Assembly (NCBI RefSeq): GCF_037325665.1
Contig: NW_027125698.1
Span: 1 to 64,000 of the forward strand
Length of the DNA: 64,000 bases
DNA from: Littorina saxatilis
Taxonomy: Eukaryota > Mollusca > Gastropoda > Littorinimorpha > Littorinidae
Direction of reading: 5' to 3'
Below the pieces are notes generated by a model. The model made no database searches. It saw nothing but the letters and a program-made list of their open reading frames with translations, and was not told where the DNA came from. This document shows, piece by piece, positions 48,101 to 59,727 of the stretch (position 1 is its first letter; each line of letters begins with the position of its first letter). Both the position numbers and the translations under genes were made by a program.

Positions 48101-49344
48101 TGAGTTCGCTGGTGCGGTGTCTAAAGAGGAACCAGTTCGCTCTTTTGTAGTTCCACCGTGGGAAGGAAGCTTCAGTGCAGGACTCCATGCCCAGGGTCAA
48201 AAAGACTGGCCGATGGTCACTTCCACCTAGCTGTTCTCCGACCTCTCTGCTGGTTAGCTGGTGCATGTCTTCCGTGCAGAAGGCTAGGTCAGGAGTTGAT
48301 GTAGTGTGCCATCTTCTGGAGTAGAATGTAGGGCAGTCAAAGGGACTGTTCAAAAGGATGAGACCTTTGTCGTCCTGCCAGTTCTCCACCTCTTCTCCTC
48401 TCCGATCCAGGTGGTCATATCCCCAACTCTGTGAATGACTGTTGAAGTCACCCACCACGATGAAGTTGGAGGCCTTTGCGGGGATCGTGTCAAGGGCGAG
48501 GTGTCTATCATTGGGGCAGTAGAAGTTGACAAGATGGAATTCTGATGTCTTCGTCTGGATTCGAATCACCTGATATTCGGAGTCCTCCATGTGCGTTTCT
48601 ATCAAACAGGCATTGATGTTGTTCCTGATGAGGGTCAGGATTCCTCCTTTGCTTCGGTCTGTTCTGTCGGACCTAAGGCATTGGTAGCCTCTCACTTTGA
48701 AGGACTTTTGGGGTGTCAGGTGCGTCTCCTGAATACAGCAGATGTTGATGTTCTTCTCATGCAGGATATGCTCCAACTCTGTCTTCTTGTTCAGGATACT
48801 TTCTGCGTTCCAGTGCATGACCTGAAAAGGTCGCTGCTGACTGGGTTTCTTCCTGGTTGTGGTGGTGCCAGTCACTTTCCTCCCGCGTCCCCTGGCGTGG
48901 CAAGACGGACGGGAGGGACCTCCAGTAGTTGGGGCTGGGTCCCTTTGAGGCATGGGACCCGACGCTGCTCCACCCTGGGGGGTCCTCAATGGGCGAGCGC
49001 CATTTCCATCTGTGCTGGTTGATTGTGTCATCATTTGCGTAAGTGCGTGTACCCATGGTTTGTTAGAATGCGCCGTGCGGCCCGGGTCCTCCGTCTTCAG
49101 CATTCGGGGTTTTCTGTCGGGGTTACCTCACCCTTAGCTCATGGCCCGTACGTCCTACCCTGAGAGCACAGGGGGGAGGATTTTCCGGGATCCCACCCGC
49201 AGCCAGTTTGGTCCGCGGCCGCAAGCGGCTGATCTCCATATCTGAAGACCGTTCCCCTATCCGCCACCCGGGGACGCGCTGGGTTGGGGGTGGTCGCCCC
49301 ACTGAAAATCCCACACTGGGTTAAGAAAGATCAGCCTGTCCCAG
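45169..49344 (-). mobile_element. Complete non-LTR retrotransposon (LINE), I-group-like
   Basis: The element lies on the - strand. Its 5' end is at 49344, with a GC-rich leader of about 240 bp, and its 3' end is an (AAG)n tail seen on + as cttcttcttcttcttcttct at 45169. Perfect 11-bp repeats ggacagacatt flank it (45158-45168 and 49345-49355). The length, about 4.18 kb, equals leader, one long ORF and a very short 3' end, so it appears full length. There is no separate ORF1/gag. Endonuclease, RT and RNase H order places it in the I group in the broad sense (I, Ingi, LOA and relatives); the clade needs a phylogeny. Confidence 0.92.
45201..49103 (-). CDS. LINE polyprotein: APE endonuclease, reverse transcriptase, RNase H
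   Basis: An uninterrupted 1300-residue frame that would nick target DNA, copy its own RNA at the nick and degrade the RNA strand. Domains in order: basic Pro/Gly-rich N-terminus (1-90); APE-like endonuclease (about 93-305) with N99, E126, D219/N221 in GDFN, D272 and SDH at 295-297; reverse transcriptase (about 570-835) with D665 in WIDLQKAFD and YADD at 753-756; RNase H (about 1047-1175) with D1054, E1094, D1120, H1157 and D1167; terminal C1242, C1244, H1253, C1258 motif. All catalytic residues I can identify are present. The first ATG of the frame at 49103 is used; no ORF1 lies upstream. The stop is about 30 bp from the tail. Confidence 0.93.
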   Translation of the reverse strand: MLKTEDPGRTAHSNKPWVHALTQMMTQSTSTDGNGARPLRTPQGGAASGPMPQRDPAPTTGGPSRPSCHARGRGRKVTGTTTTRKKPSQQRPFQVMHWNAESILNKKTELEHILHEKNINICCIQETHLTPQKSFKVRGYQCLRSDRTDRSKGGILTLIRNNINACLIETHMEDSEYQVIRIQTKTSEFHLVNFYCPNDRHLALDTIPAKASNFIVVGDFNSHSQSWGYDHLDRRGEEVENWQDDKGLILLNSPFDCPTFYSRRWHTTSTPDLAFCTEDMHQLTSREVGEQLGGSDHRPVFLTLGMESCTEASFPRWNYKRANWFLFRHRTSELTKDIRVEGRDINMVAKDFNMSILRAARESIPRGARRDYKPYWSNELQELDDDLADARREAEVNPSQNNNIRLQEAKAKFLKKKLQARRRSWQEKTSSLNLEKDGRKLWRLTKQLNDENTSRGKITLEENGKVLTGKHAANQFAESYAAESNLHVSPKKQREARREKRERPARQSTVDAMSQPLTLHELHSALKKSKAKKSPGPDGITNEMLTHLGSAAENKLLEVFNSSWQEGSLPQLWREAIMIPILKKGKDPKKANSYRPISLTSCVVKTLERIVNERLRWYMESRNLLAPEQAGFRQFRSTEDQVTYLAQEVEDAFQEQKLVFVTWIDLQKAFDKVWKDGLLVKLLRKGVSSNMYQWIRSYLYNRRARVNVDQTKSKKFLLRHGVPQGGVLSPTLFLLFIDDLVSEMPKGIKAALYADDLVIWCKEEHASTATYRMQQAADRLNAWAEDWCVSINKEKSSTTLFTLSPKQKAGTIRLGGTPLREDEEATYLGVTFDRRQTWKPHIAQAETKARRKLAILRKLAGTTWGANEKILKTVYQGTIRPHLEYGSTAWSTSAKTNLQTLDRVQNQALRLITGAMKSTPIKEMEKLTTIQPLCQRREAKTMVQAEKLKCLPDHPMKHRLSNLTKNRLKRSSFVHESKRLSRQYREVLPQNTLPLTQEEEETPKATEKPGIQICTSVPHVTSGEDQNDTARQALTLALIDEQYPKEAWIHVYTDGSATNAVLNGGAGILIQFPGGHTATSSVATGKHCTNYKAEAEALMQAASFVQDSADPCYQVVFLSDALSVLQALENDKLPQLAKALQMVRQTRRVVLQWIPAHCGIPGNERADELAKEGAVEDQPENSVSFSEQKTIIKALMRPRTNRDDYHTMSREQQVNLIRLRTGHNRLNAHMNRKFKLAPSPTCACGQEDQTAEHILQRCPLLDEERKEVWPSPTPLQTKLYGSRQELEKTTTFITSAGLIV

Positions 49345-49355
49345 GGACAGACATT

Positions 49356-50846
49356 AGGACAAGCAAACAAAAAAGAGAGACAACACGTTTAAAAAGAATA
49401 AAACAACACACAGAAACAAGCAAGAAAATGGCATTTAAGGAATGGGAACACGAAGAGCGTGTAAGCCTTTTGATATGATTGATTGATTATCCCCTGCCTT
49501 TTGATATTATTCCCTGCCTTTTGATATTGTTCCCGTTTGTTGACCGCTCGAGGAGTACTCAGAATCGACATACTACGGAAGTATACTCTAAACTGAAGTG
49601 TTCCACTTTTGAACACTTTTTGTAACCACTTTTGAATACACATTTACATGTATTATGAACACTAACAAATTGTTCACTCTAAACAGTTTTGAACACTTAA
49701 AAGTGTTCAAACCATCGCTGCAGAACACTTTTAGAACAGTTTTAGAACACTCACTTACTAATTGTTAACTGTAAACAGTTTTAAACACTTAAAAGTGTTC
49801 AAACCATCACTGCAGAACACTTTTAGAACAGTTTTACTTTTAGAACACTCTCACTATCTATAGAGTCCGGAGAAGCTAACCGGGCAACACACCTGCTGGG
49901 CTGCGGCAGTTTATCTCTCAAACGCTCACAACCACAGAAAGCCTCGTCGGATAAGTCTTTAGCACTTTCAGAACTAAGAACAATCCTGCCCTGCCCCCCT
50001 TCTGCCCCTACAAAAAAAAGCAAGCTGGGGGTAACCGTAAACAAATCTTACATGACGCACCGACTGAGACTGAGAGTCAACCTAAAATCTCCCGACTGCG
50101 CTCCTGGCTAGTTCGCCGCTATTATATACTTACTTGAGCTAATCCTTGATGCCTTCACGTTGTGCGATGGACAATGATTTGCTAAGTACAGTTGAAGTGG
50201 TCTCCTGGCTGAGACGGCCTTGGGCCGAGCGGTTTGCGAGCCGCTTCAGGTTAGAACAGCCATGCGTTGCTCAGAATCACAGTGGCCCGTTCAGAGCAAA
50301 GTCGCTCTGGGTTGGTCTATGCAACGGGATCATAACGAGGCAAATCGCTTCAAGATGGCGACAAAGAAGGCACGAATGCTGCGAGATATGAAAAAAGTTG
50401 CACTTCTTAAACTATCAAACGCTTCGGTCAGTGAAATCGTCAGATAGAACGTAGTTATGATGGGAAATTTAGCTGGGGTAGTCCCTGAACCTTGAAAAAC
50501 GGTGGATCCCTGTGGTCACGTCGAAAACCACGCCGAGAAGACCGCGACACGCTACACGGCATCGCAGTGTAAACACCGCCGCCATCTTGGAAAACGAAGC
50601 TCGCGGTTGGCGAGCATATCCCAAAGCCGCTCTCTAAGTGCTTCGCGCTGTCGCGATATGCTTTCCTGCACTGCCCCAAGAAACGGCTTTCTGTCATGCG
50701 CACTGCGGGCGACCCGAGGCAGACCACTCTGGGCAACTCGTCTCAGGTGGTAACAACAAGACTCATAATCCACTTCATGTTCATAGCCTTGGACAGGAGT
50801 GGCGCAAGTGCATTGGACAGAGGGAGAGACCGCCGAGAGGCGCAAG
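49356..50846. other. Gene-free stretch with a duplicated GAACAC-rich segment
   Basis: Two direct copies of about 92 bp (starting near 49668 and 49760) share gaacacttaaaagtgttc-like hairpins and agaacacttttagaacagtt. Short direct repeats of ccctgccttttgatattrtt lie at 49490-49530. At 50280-50450 a 75-codon frame has no recognisable domain. No gene called. Confidence 0.5.
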
Positions 50847-51416
50847 TATGACGGCTTACTAGTGCCAAAACCTAGGGTTACCATTTTCACGTGAAAATGA
50901 GTAATTAACAGTATTAATTACCAATTTTCATTTTTGCCTCGTTTTCGGTCACAGTAGTCGGACTTTGAGAGTCCGCACTGAGAGGCTCAACGTACGGCAA
51001 ACATCACTCTCACACTATTTCTGAAATATCTTTTAATAGAAGGCCTTATCGAGCAAGTTATCCGACGGGAAGATGCATGTCACAGTTTTCTGCAATAGTG
51101 CTTTCCTTAACGTTGTTTTGGGTATCTTAGAAAAGAATAATCGATCCCGAAAACTTTCGAATCGAAGCTGTTCGTAGCAGACGGACTTTTGATCTCACAC
51201 TTTCACATATATCTTTCAATATAATTCCTTATTCGTCAAGTTTTCGGGCAGACAGCCGTACCTCATTTTTGTTTCCACTACCACACTCATAAATTTGCTT
51301 TGTAGTGTATTAGTGAAGGACAATCGATCCGAAAATGTTCGAACCGAGAGAGGAAAAATGGCGACCGGCCGGACATTTGCTAAAGGTCCGACCACTAGCA
51401 GACGGATCTCTTCAGT

Positions 51417-51798
51417 CTTCTTCTTCTTCTTCAGCGTTCCAGAATTTTCTGGTTACGTGTGAGCTCGTTTGCCCATTATTTTGGGTTCCCCACACTATGC
51501 TCTGAGAGCATAGTCAGCTTCACTCCGCTTTTGTTGAGTAGGCATGCTGAGTATTTTCGTGTTTCCATAACCCACCGAACTCTGACTTGGATTACAGGAT
51601 CTTTTCCGTGCGCACTTGGTCTTGTGCTTGCGTGTACACACGAAGGGGGTTAAGTCACTAGCAGGTCTGCACATAAGTTGACCTGGGAGATCGGAAAAAT
51701 CTCCACTCTTAACCCACCAGGCGGCAGCGACCGGGATTCGAACTCACGACCTCCCGATTAGGAGGCCGACGTCTTACCACCACGCCACTGCGCCCGTC
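51417..51798 (-). repeat. SINE-B, inverted copy
   Basis: The tail appears on + as cttcttcttcttcttc (51417), and the tRNA-like head ends at gcgcccgtc (51798), with ggattcgaactcacgacc as the inverted B-box region near 51737. The flanks tctcttcagt and tctccccagt resemble a target duplication with two changes. Confidence 0.82.
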
Positions 51799-51818
51799 GG
51801 TCTCCCCAGTCAGCACAA

Positions 51819-52030
51819 CAATATTGGTCCAATATTGTTCCAATATTGTTCCAATATTGCCTTTTTTATTGGGCAATATTGGATGACATTATTGGACCAA
51901 TATTGGAAGTGATCGTTGACTGAATATCCCACCAATATTGGATTCCAATGCAAAATCCAATAAAAATCCAATATTGGTCCAATATTGGAACTGATGATGT
52001 TTGCAATATCCCACCAATATTGGATTCCAA
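51819..52030. repeat. CAATATTG palindrome array, left block
   Basis: Ten copies of the palindrome CAATATTG (mostly CCAATATTGG) lie within 212 bp, with spacings of 12-40 bp. Larger units such as atcccaccaatattggattc recur. Confidence 0.85.
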
Positions 52031-52469
52031 TGAGACATTTGTTTTGTGCAAATGTTGGTAAATGATGCTAGTATCTTGATTTGAAGAAGCGTGATCGCTC
52101 TGTGTTGCATTTGCTTTGACAGCATTTGATTCGGCAATGCTTGCTGACAAATCATCGCTCGCGATCTTTCGAATTTTTCTTCTTAACGACGAATAAGAGG
52201 ACATGGTTGCCGAAAATAAAGTTCACAAATGCTAAACCTAACTATCTTGTAATGTATCTGTTTACAAATGATGTTATAAACCTGATAGTTTTACCTACTC
52301 GACATGTACTCTTCTCGAAAAGGATGATTAGGATGAAGATTGACAGAAATTAAACAGCCACAAACTTAGAAAACGTGCGTGGAAACGGAAATGGGTCACC
52401 GGCGGAAATGGTAAAGGGAGGTCATCACCCCATCATCACTGACAATTTAAAAGTGATTACGTCCCTTAC

Positions 52470-52825
52470 TGTTGGATACCAACAACATTCCAATATTGGG
52501 TGACAACACTTGGCTTATTATTGGATACCAACAGCATTCCAATATTGGATTACAACACTGGCCTTCTCGTGATTTGATTATGTCCCTTTATTGCATGTAT
52601 TATTGGATAGCGACACCGATCCAATATTGTATTGTAACTATAGCTCCATCATGACGTGATTATTGTATTTATTATTGGATAGCAACACCATTCCAATATT
52701 GGATTCCAAGACTGGTTCGCGCAACTCGTTCAACCTTGGAAAACAATAAAGAGTCGTACGAAATCCAATATCAATCTTGGATTACAATAATAATACAATA
52801 TTGTATAACTATTGTAACAATATTG
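52470..52825. repeat. CAATATTG palindrome array, right block
   Basis: Six exact CAATATTG palindromes occur, with a recurring longer unit attattggataccaacagca then ttccaatattgga at about 52450-52720 (period about 55-100 bp). Separated from the left block by about 440 bp that has no gene. Confidence 0.8.
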
Positions 52826-53334
52826 TGCTTTCGATATAATTCGTTATTCAACAAGTTGTCGGACAGACAGTTGTATGTCACGGTTATCTACACATGCGCT
52901 CAGCTCTTATTGTTAATTTGCATCGGATTAAAGAACTATGGACCAGAAAAGTTTCGAATCGAAGGATGTTTCGCTCTGGCCGGTGTAACAGTCGCGCAGG
53001 CACATGAAAATTAGTAATTAACGCGGGAAAATTACTAATATTTAGTTTTGGCGCTAGTAAGCCGTCAGGAAGCGAGCCAAGACGGAAAATTAGACACTTG
53101 AAAATTAGTTATTAACACGTGAAAATTAGTAATTTTCACGTCATAATTGTAATTTTCTCGTGAAAATTAGTAACTTTTACGGGTTAATTACTAATTTTTA
53201 GTTTTGGCGCTAGTAAGCCGTCATACGCAAGTGCATTGCCATTGGTCAGCTGGTCAGTGTCGATTGGTCATTCTGATCTTCTGCGCCTTGCACATAATTA
53301 TTGTCCGGCGGGCTTGTCGAGAGTTACAGGGGGC

Positions 53335-53750
53335 CTGGGTAGCTCGGGTGGTAGAACACGGGACTGGTATGCAGGGAAAGGTTTTAGTGGCACTTGGCCG
53401 CATGGTGGCGCTGTGTGTTCTGTAAGTCGCGCTAATTGCCATTCACGAAACCTTGTTTCGACCCGCCAAAGTCACGGGACTTGTGATCCCAGGGTCGCTG
53501 GTTGGAATCCGGGCCGGGACGGACACGGGTCAACTTTATGTGCAGACCCACACACGGCATCCATGTCCCACCCCCGTGTCACCACATTGGCACGTAAAAG
53601 ACCTTGGTCATTCTGCCATAAGTGCAGATGGCTGATACCAACTAAACACGCAAACACTTGTGTAGCCTATCTAATCTGAAGTCGGGGTAAAACCCGGGAA
53701 CATGCCCTAATGACTTTGCCGTGAGGGCGTACAACTTGAATTTCTCGGCG
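53335..53750 (+). repeat. SINE-D copy with an insertion in its tRNA-like head
   Basis: Compared with 58680-58965, the head begins gggtagctcgggtggtag, is broken at 53365, and resumes at 53473 with cacgggacttgtgatccc. The extra 116 bp are bounded by the 9-bp repeat cacgggact (53357-53365, 53473-53481). The B box ggttggaatcc and the body (acgggtcaactttatgtgca, gtaaaacccgggaacat) follow. Confidence 0.75.
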
Positions 53751-54119
53751 AGAGTGACACGCAGACTCGCAGACAGAGAAAACGAAAGAGTTCTCACTGC
53801 CTCTCCCTCCCTCCTATATATTATAATATAAAACCCACCCAACACTTAAACCCACACAAATATACCATGGGCATTTCTGGTTTAGTATGTTGAGCACGTT
53901 ACAAAAGCACACAAAAGCCAACATGAAATAATTCCACATCATGACTCGTTGTGAAGGGTTTGCCGACTGGCGGGATTTCAGCACATTAATTGCTGGAGGC
54001 AAACAGAAGAATACTCAAGAAATAACCTGGTTTAAAAAGATTAATTCCTCATTTGTCAGATAAAACGTAAAACATTCGGGTATAGTCCTGTTAATAAAAA
54101 CGAAAAACGAAAACAATAT
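53751..54119. other. Gene-free stretch; tRNA 3' flank
   Basis: No protein gene. On the - strand the bases just after the tRNA-Lys gene contain T-runs (54094-54113 on + as A-runs), which are suitable Pol III terminators. Confidence 0.5.
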
Positions 54120-54192
54120 CGCCCAATGTGGGGCTCGAACCCACGACCCCGGGATTAAGAGTCCCGTGCTCTACCGACTGAGCTAACCGGGC
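54120..54192 (-). tRNA. tRNA-Lys (anticodon CUU)
   Basis: On the - strand the 72-nt body folds into a complete cloverleaf. The acceptor stem GCCCGGT pairs with ATTGGGC (two G-U pairs). The D arm is GCTC AGTCGGTA GAGC, and the anticodon stem is CGGGA/TCCCG with loop CTCTTAA. The T arm is GTGGG TTCGAGC CCCAC. The discriminator is G at 54120. Intragenic A box (TAGCTCAGTCGG) and B box (GGTTCGAGCCC) are intact. It is nearly identical to vertebrate tRNA-Lys-CTT as I remember it. No intron. Short T-runs downstream serve as Pol III terminators. Unlike the SINE heads, it has no retroposon body attached, so it is a real gene. Confidence 0.95.
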
Positions 54193-54714
54193 CGATACTA
54201 CAACTAGAATGTAGGCTGTCTACTCACTGCATCAATTCTCATAGACAGGTTACTTAGGGAACCCCCAGGACCTCATTAATCTCGGCCGCCAGTGGAACCC
54301 TTTGTTACAACTTCTAAGCAGAGGAGGTTGCCCTTCAAAAAGCAGCCGACAAACACTTCACGTCCATGGAGAACCGACCAGTAAACATTGCCTTCTTCAC
54401 TGACTTTTGGCGTACTGATTATTGCATGTTAAAAATTGATTCCAGACACACGGGAAATAGAAAGACAAGAAGATGGCTAGTTACACCTTACAAACGGACA
54501 AATAGACAGGAAGGAATAAAGATCCTCCAAACCCCCCGACAACCTGCATCATCGCAAACTTATGATAAGGAGGCGTTCTCCGAGGAGCACCGCTGACCAC
54601 CCATCGAGTTTAACAGACCGTGACAGAGTCCCAATCTTCATCCCTCATTGCTTCAAGGAGCCCCTATCCCCCCACCCACCCCCCCCCCATACTATGGTAC
54701 ACATCATATCAACA
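54193..54714. other. Gene-free stretch
   Basis: Nothing recognised apart from a C-rich run at 54667-54687. Confidence 0.4.
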
Positions 54715-55095
54715 TGGCGGTTACCTTTGGGCAACCGAGGTTAATGAGCCAGAAACTGCTTTGAATAAGGCTCTCGGTGTCATTATGCGGTTGCCTTTGG
54801 GCAAAAGGTCTAAATGAGGCAGAAACCGCTTCGTCCAAGGCTCTCAATATACAAATGGGGTTGAGTTGCCTTCGACCAAAAAGTCTAGACTAGCGAGAAA
54901 CCGACTTTGACCCAAAGGTCTAAATGATCCATAAACCGCTTCGTCCAAGGCTCTCAATATCCATATGGGGTAGAGTTGTTTTCGACCAAACAGTCCAGAC
55001 TAGCGAGAAACCGACTTTGACCCAAAGGTCTAAATTATCCATATATATTATACATACCGCTTTGTACAAGGCTTTCAACATTAACAAGGGGTCGA
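54715..55095. repeat. Minisatellite of about 112-120 bp, three to four units
   Basis: Units share cttcgtccaaggctctcaat, tcgaccaaaaagtctagact and agcgagaaaccgactttgac (starts near 54828, 54940 and 55060), preceded by a more diverged unit with ggttacctttgggcaa from 54718. Confidence 0.85.
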
Positions 55096-57555
<2,460 letters not shown>

Positions 57556-58075
57556 TGCACGCATTTTCTGTCTGTTTTTCTGTCTGTGCGTCCTTGTAAC
57601 GTATCCTGGTAATTAGAGGAGGACTATACGTTGGCTGTTGGCCTCCAGCAAGATATATCTATATTCAGTGCTTGAGTCAGTCCACTCAGGCGATCAAAAG
57701 ATTGGAGCACGAATCATCAACAACTAGAGTGGGACACCTGGGCTTCAAACAACCGTTACGTTACCTTCAGGGAATGCAGATACACACAATCCACCCATGC
57801 TGTTTCTTATCAGCTGTTTTGGATGATGTGGAGAACCTCCGACTTTTTTCTTTCTAGATTTATTTCAAGTAAGAAAGTAGTGCAACTTTAGTATATAGCT
57901 TTCGTTTCTCATGGGGAAAATGTCAAATTATGGCTTTGTTTTCAGTAAGCAGTCGGGACAAGTCATAACTTTGAAATCCTGCCAGAATCAAGGATGCGAG
58001 AGATGTTAACTGACACTCTGGTTGATCATGTGATTCTTGACTATTTTCGAGATGGTATTTTAAGAAATTGATTAA

Positions 58076-58077
<2 letters not shown>
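57556..58077. other. Gene-free stretch
   Basis: No gene or repeat recognised. It ends with the left target duplication aaattgattaaac (58065-58077) of the next SINE. Confidence 0.4.
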
Positions 58078-58106
<29 letters not shown>

Positions 58107-58483
58107 CTTCGTTCATGGGCTTAGACTCCCACGTACACTCGTGTTTTTGCACGAGTGGAATGTTACGTGTATGACCGTTTTTACCCCGCCATTTAGGCAG
58201 CCATACGCCGCTTTCGGAGGAAGCATGCTGGGTATTTTCGTGTTTCTATAACCCACCGAACTCTGACATGGATTACAGGATCTTTTCCGTGCGCACTTGG
58301 TCTTGTGCTTGCGTGTATTCACGAAGGGGGATAAGCCACTAAGCAGGTCTGCACATAAGTTGACCTGGGAGATCGGAAAACTCTCCACACTTAACCCACC
58401 AGGCGGCTGCGGCCGGGATTCGAACCCACGACCTTCCGATTAGGAGGCCGATGTTTTACCACCCCGCCACAGCGCCCGTCCAA
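58078..58483 (-). repeat. SINE-B, best-preserved copy
   Basis: A (CTT)n tail on + at 58078-58110 and the tRNA-like head ending gcgcccgtcc. The B-box region reads ggttcgaatcccgg on the - strand near 58410-58430. The flanks aaattgattaaac (58065-58077 and 58484-58496) are a perfect 13-bp target duplication. Confidence 0.9.
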
Positions 58484-58519
58484 AAATTGATTAAACAAAA
58501 TGAAACACACTTCATCTAA

Positions 58520-58600
58520 AGCAGCCAGGACGTTGATATTTGGCACGTGTCCAAGTGGAGGGGTGTCTTAAAGCTTGGCCAGGTCTGAGAAAGCGAAAGG
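58520..58600 (+). repeat. Family I repeat copy
   Basis: gcagccaggacgttgatatt, gtccaagtggaggggtgtct and cttggccaggtctgagaaag match the unit seen at 14.3-20.9 kb. Confidence 0.55.
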
Positions 58601-58679
58601 AGCGGTTTTCACTGGAAGGATCGTGCCGTAAAATCATAACATTCACCATACTAAGGAGCAAAGACGAGGGAAAGAGAGG

Positions 58680-58975
58680 GTAGCTCAGTGGGTAAAGCAC
58701 TGGACTTGTGATCCTAGGGTCGCGGGTTCGCATCCCGGCCCGGACGGACACGGGTCAACTTTATGTGCAGTCCCAGAGACTGTATCCATGTCCCACCCCC
58801 GGGTCACCACAGTGGCACGTAAAAGACCTCGGTTATTCTGCCATAAGTGCAGATGGCTCATACCACCTTAACACGCATACACCTGTGTATGTCATCTTAA
58901 CTTGGGGTAAAACCCGGGAACATATGCCCCGAATGGCTTTGTCGTGAATTTCTCTCTACGATCTGTTGTCGGGAT
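58680..58975 (+). repeat. SINE-D, uninterrupted copy
   Basis: The head gtagctcagtgggtaaagca, a B box gggttcgcatccc, then the body acgggtcaactttatgtgca, ccataagtgcagatggctca and gtaaaacccgggaacata. It serves as the reference for the interrupted copy at 53335. Confidence 0.8.
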
Positions 58976-59181
58976 GGACGGCCGTCAGCAATCAATAATA
59001 GCACTAAGGACTTCGACGGTTATTTATTTTATAGCGTTTACAGGTGTGCTTCGTCACTAAATTAACCTTGCCGCCATGTTTTTATTTTATTTTGTTTATC
59101 TATTTTGTGTTTTTGTGTTTTTGCTGAGTGCGCTTGAGGGATTGCACTTTGAAACCCAGCGGGTTGGCCGCAATCCACAAA

Positions 59182-59379
59182 GCATGTTTCATTGATGACA
59201 AAGAAGCCTTCAGTGCATGTTTCATTGATGACAAAGAAGCCTTCAGTGCATGTTTCATTGATGACAAAGAAGCCTTCAGTGCATGTTTCATTGATGACAA
59301 AGAAGCCTTCAGTGCATGTTTCATTGATGACAAAGAAGCCTTCAGTGCATGTTTCATTGATGACAAAGAAGCCTTCAGT
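59182..59379. repeat. 33-bp minisatellite, six identical copies
   Basis: The unit gcatgtttcattgatgacaa then agaagccttcagt is repeated six times without visible change. Because 33 is a multiple of three, every strand shows a repetitive open frame; no start, signal or neighbour supports a protein. Confidence 0.95.
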
Positions 59380-59424
59380 GTACTCTGTGCATACGTGCAA
59401 TCTGAGTGTGCCTGCATGTGTTTA

Positions 59425-59724
59425 GGCCTAAAAAAAAAATAGGTGTGGTTACGGTAACCCGACCTACCCTATTTTTAGGGGCCGACCCTATAACTTTTTA
59501 TTACATTTTGTCAAACAAAAAACAAAAAAACAAAAAAAACGAGTGCAGAAAACGCAATGAAAGCGAAATCGCCCGAGTCACACACTTATTTCCCTGTCAA
59601 GTAGGTTTAATTTGTACACATTAGAAAAAAAAGTAAAAAAAAAAAAAAAAGTGATTGCCTACCTTCCTGCCCTATATTTTTTGGCTATGTTACCGTAACC
59701 ACACCTATTTTTTTTTTTTTGGCC
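59425..59724. mobile_element. Tourist-like (PIF/Harbinger type) MITE, 300 bp
   Basis: The ends start GGCC and share taggtgtggttacggtaac with its inverse gttaccgtaaccacaccta (59440-59458, 59689-59707). A 3-bp tta duplication flanks it (59422-59424, 59725-59727). GGCC ends and a TTA target are typical of PIF/Harbinger MITEs. No transposase. Poly-A/T runs separate the terminal GGCC from the long inverted repeat. Confidence 0.75.
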
Positions 59725-59727
59725 TTA

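Larger units (their letters stand above)
50847..53225. mobile_element. Large inverted-repeat DNA element carrying nested insertions
   Basis: The ends tatgacggcttactag (50847-50862) and ctagtaagccgtcata (53210-53225) are inverted repeats; 25 bp match with one difference. They are flanked by cgcaag on both sides (50841-50846, 53226-53231), a likely 6-bp target duplication. The interior holds three diverged direct units of about 145 bp (about 51030, 51222 and 52827, ending with tttcgaatcgaag-like sequence), SINE-B at 51417-51798, and CAATATTG-rich segments. No transposase is visible. A second internal copy of the right end lies near 53043-53073. The superfamily is unknown. Confidence 0.55.

Noticed and set aside
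45417-49022. Overlapping + strand frames of 60-190 codons
   Set aside because: They are shadows of the intact LINE ORF on the - strand.
50847-53225. Large DNA transposon family assignment from the 6-bp flank repeat
   Set aside because: A 6-bp duplication alone does not identify a family. The element encodes no recognisable protein and is too short, so it is left unclassified.
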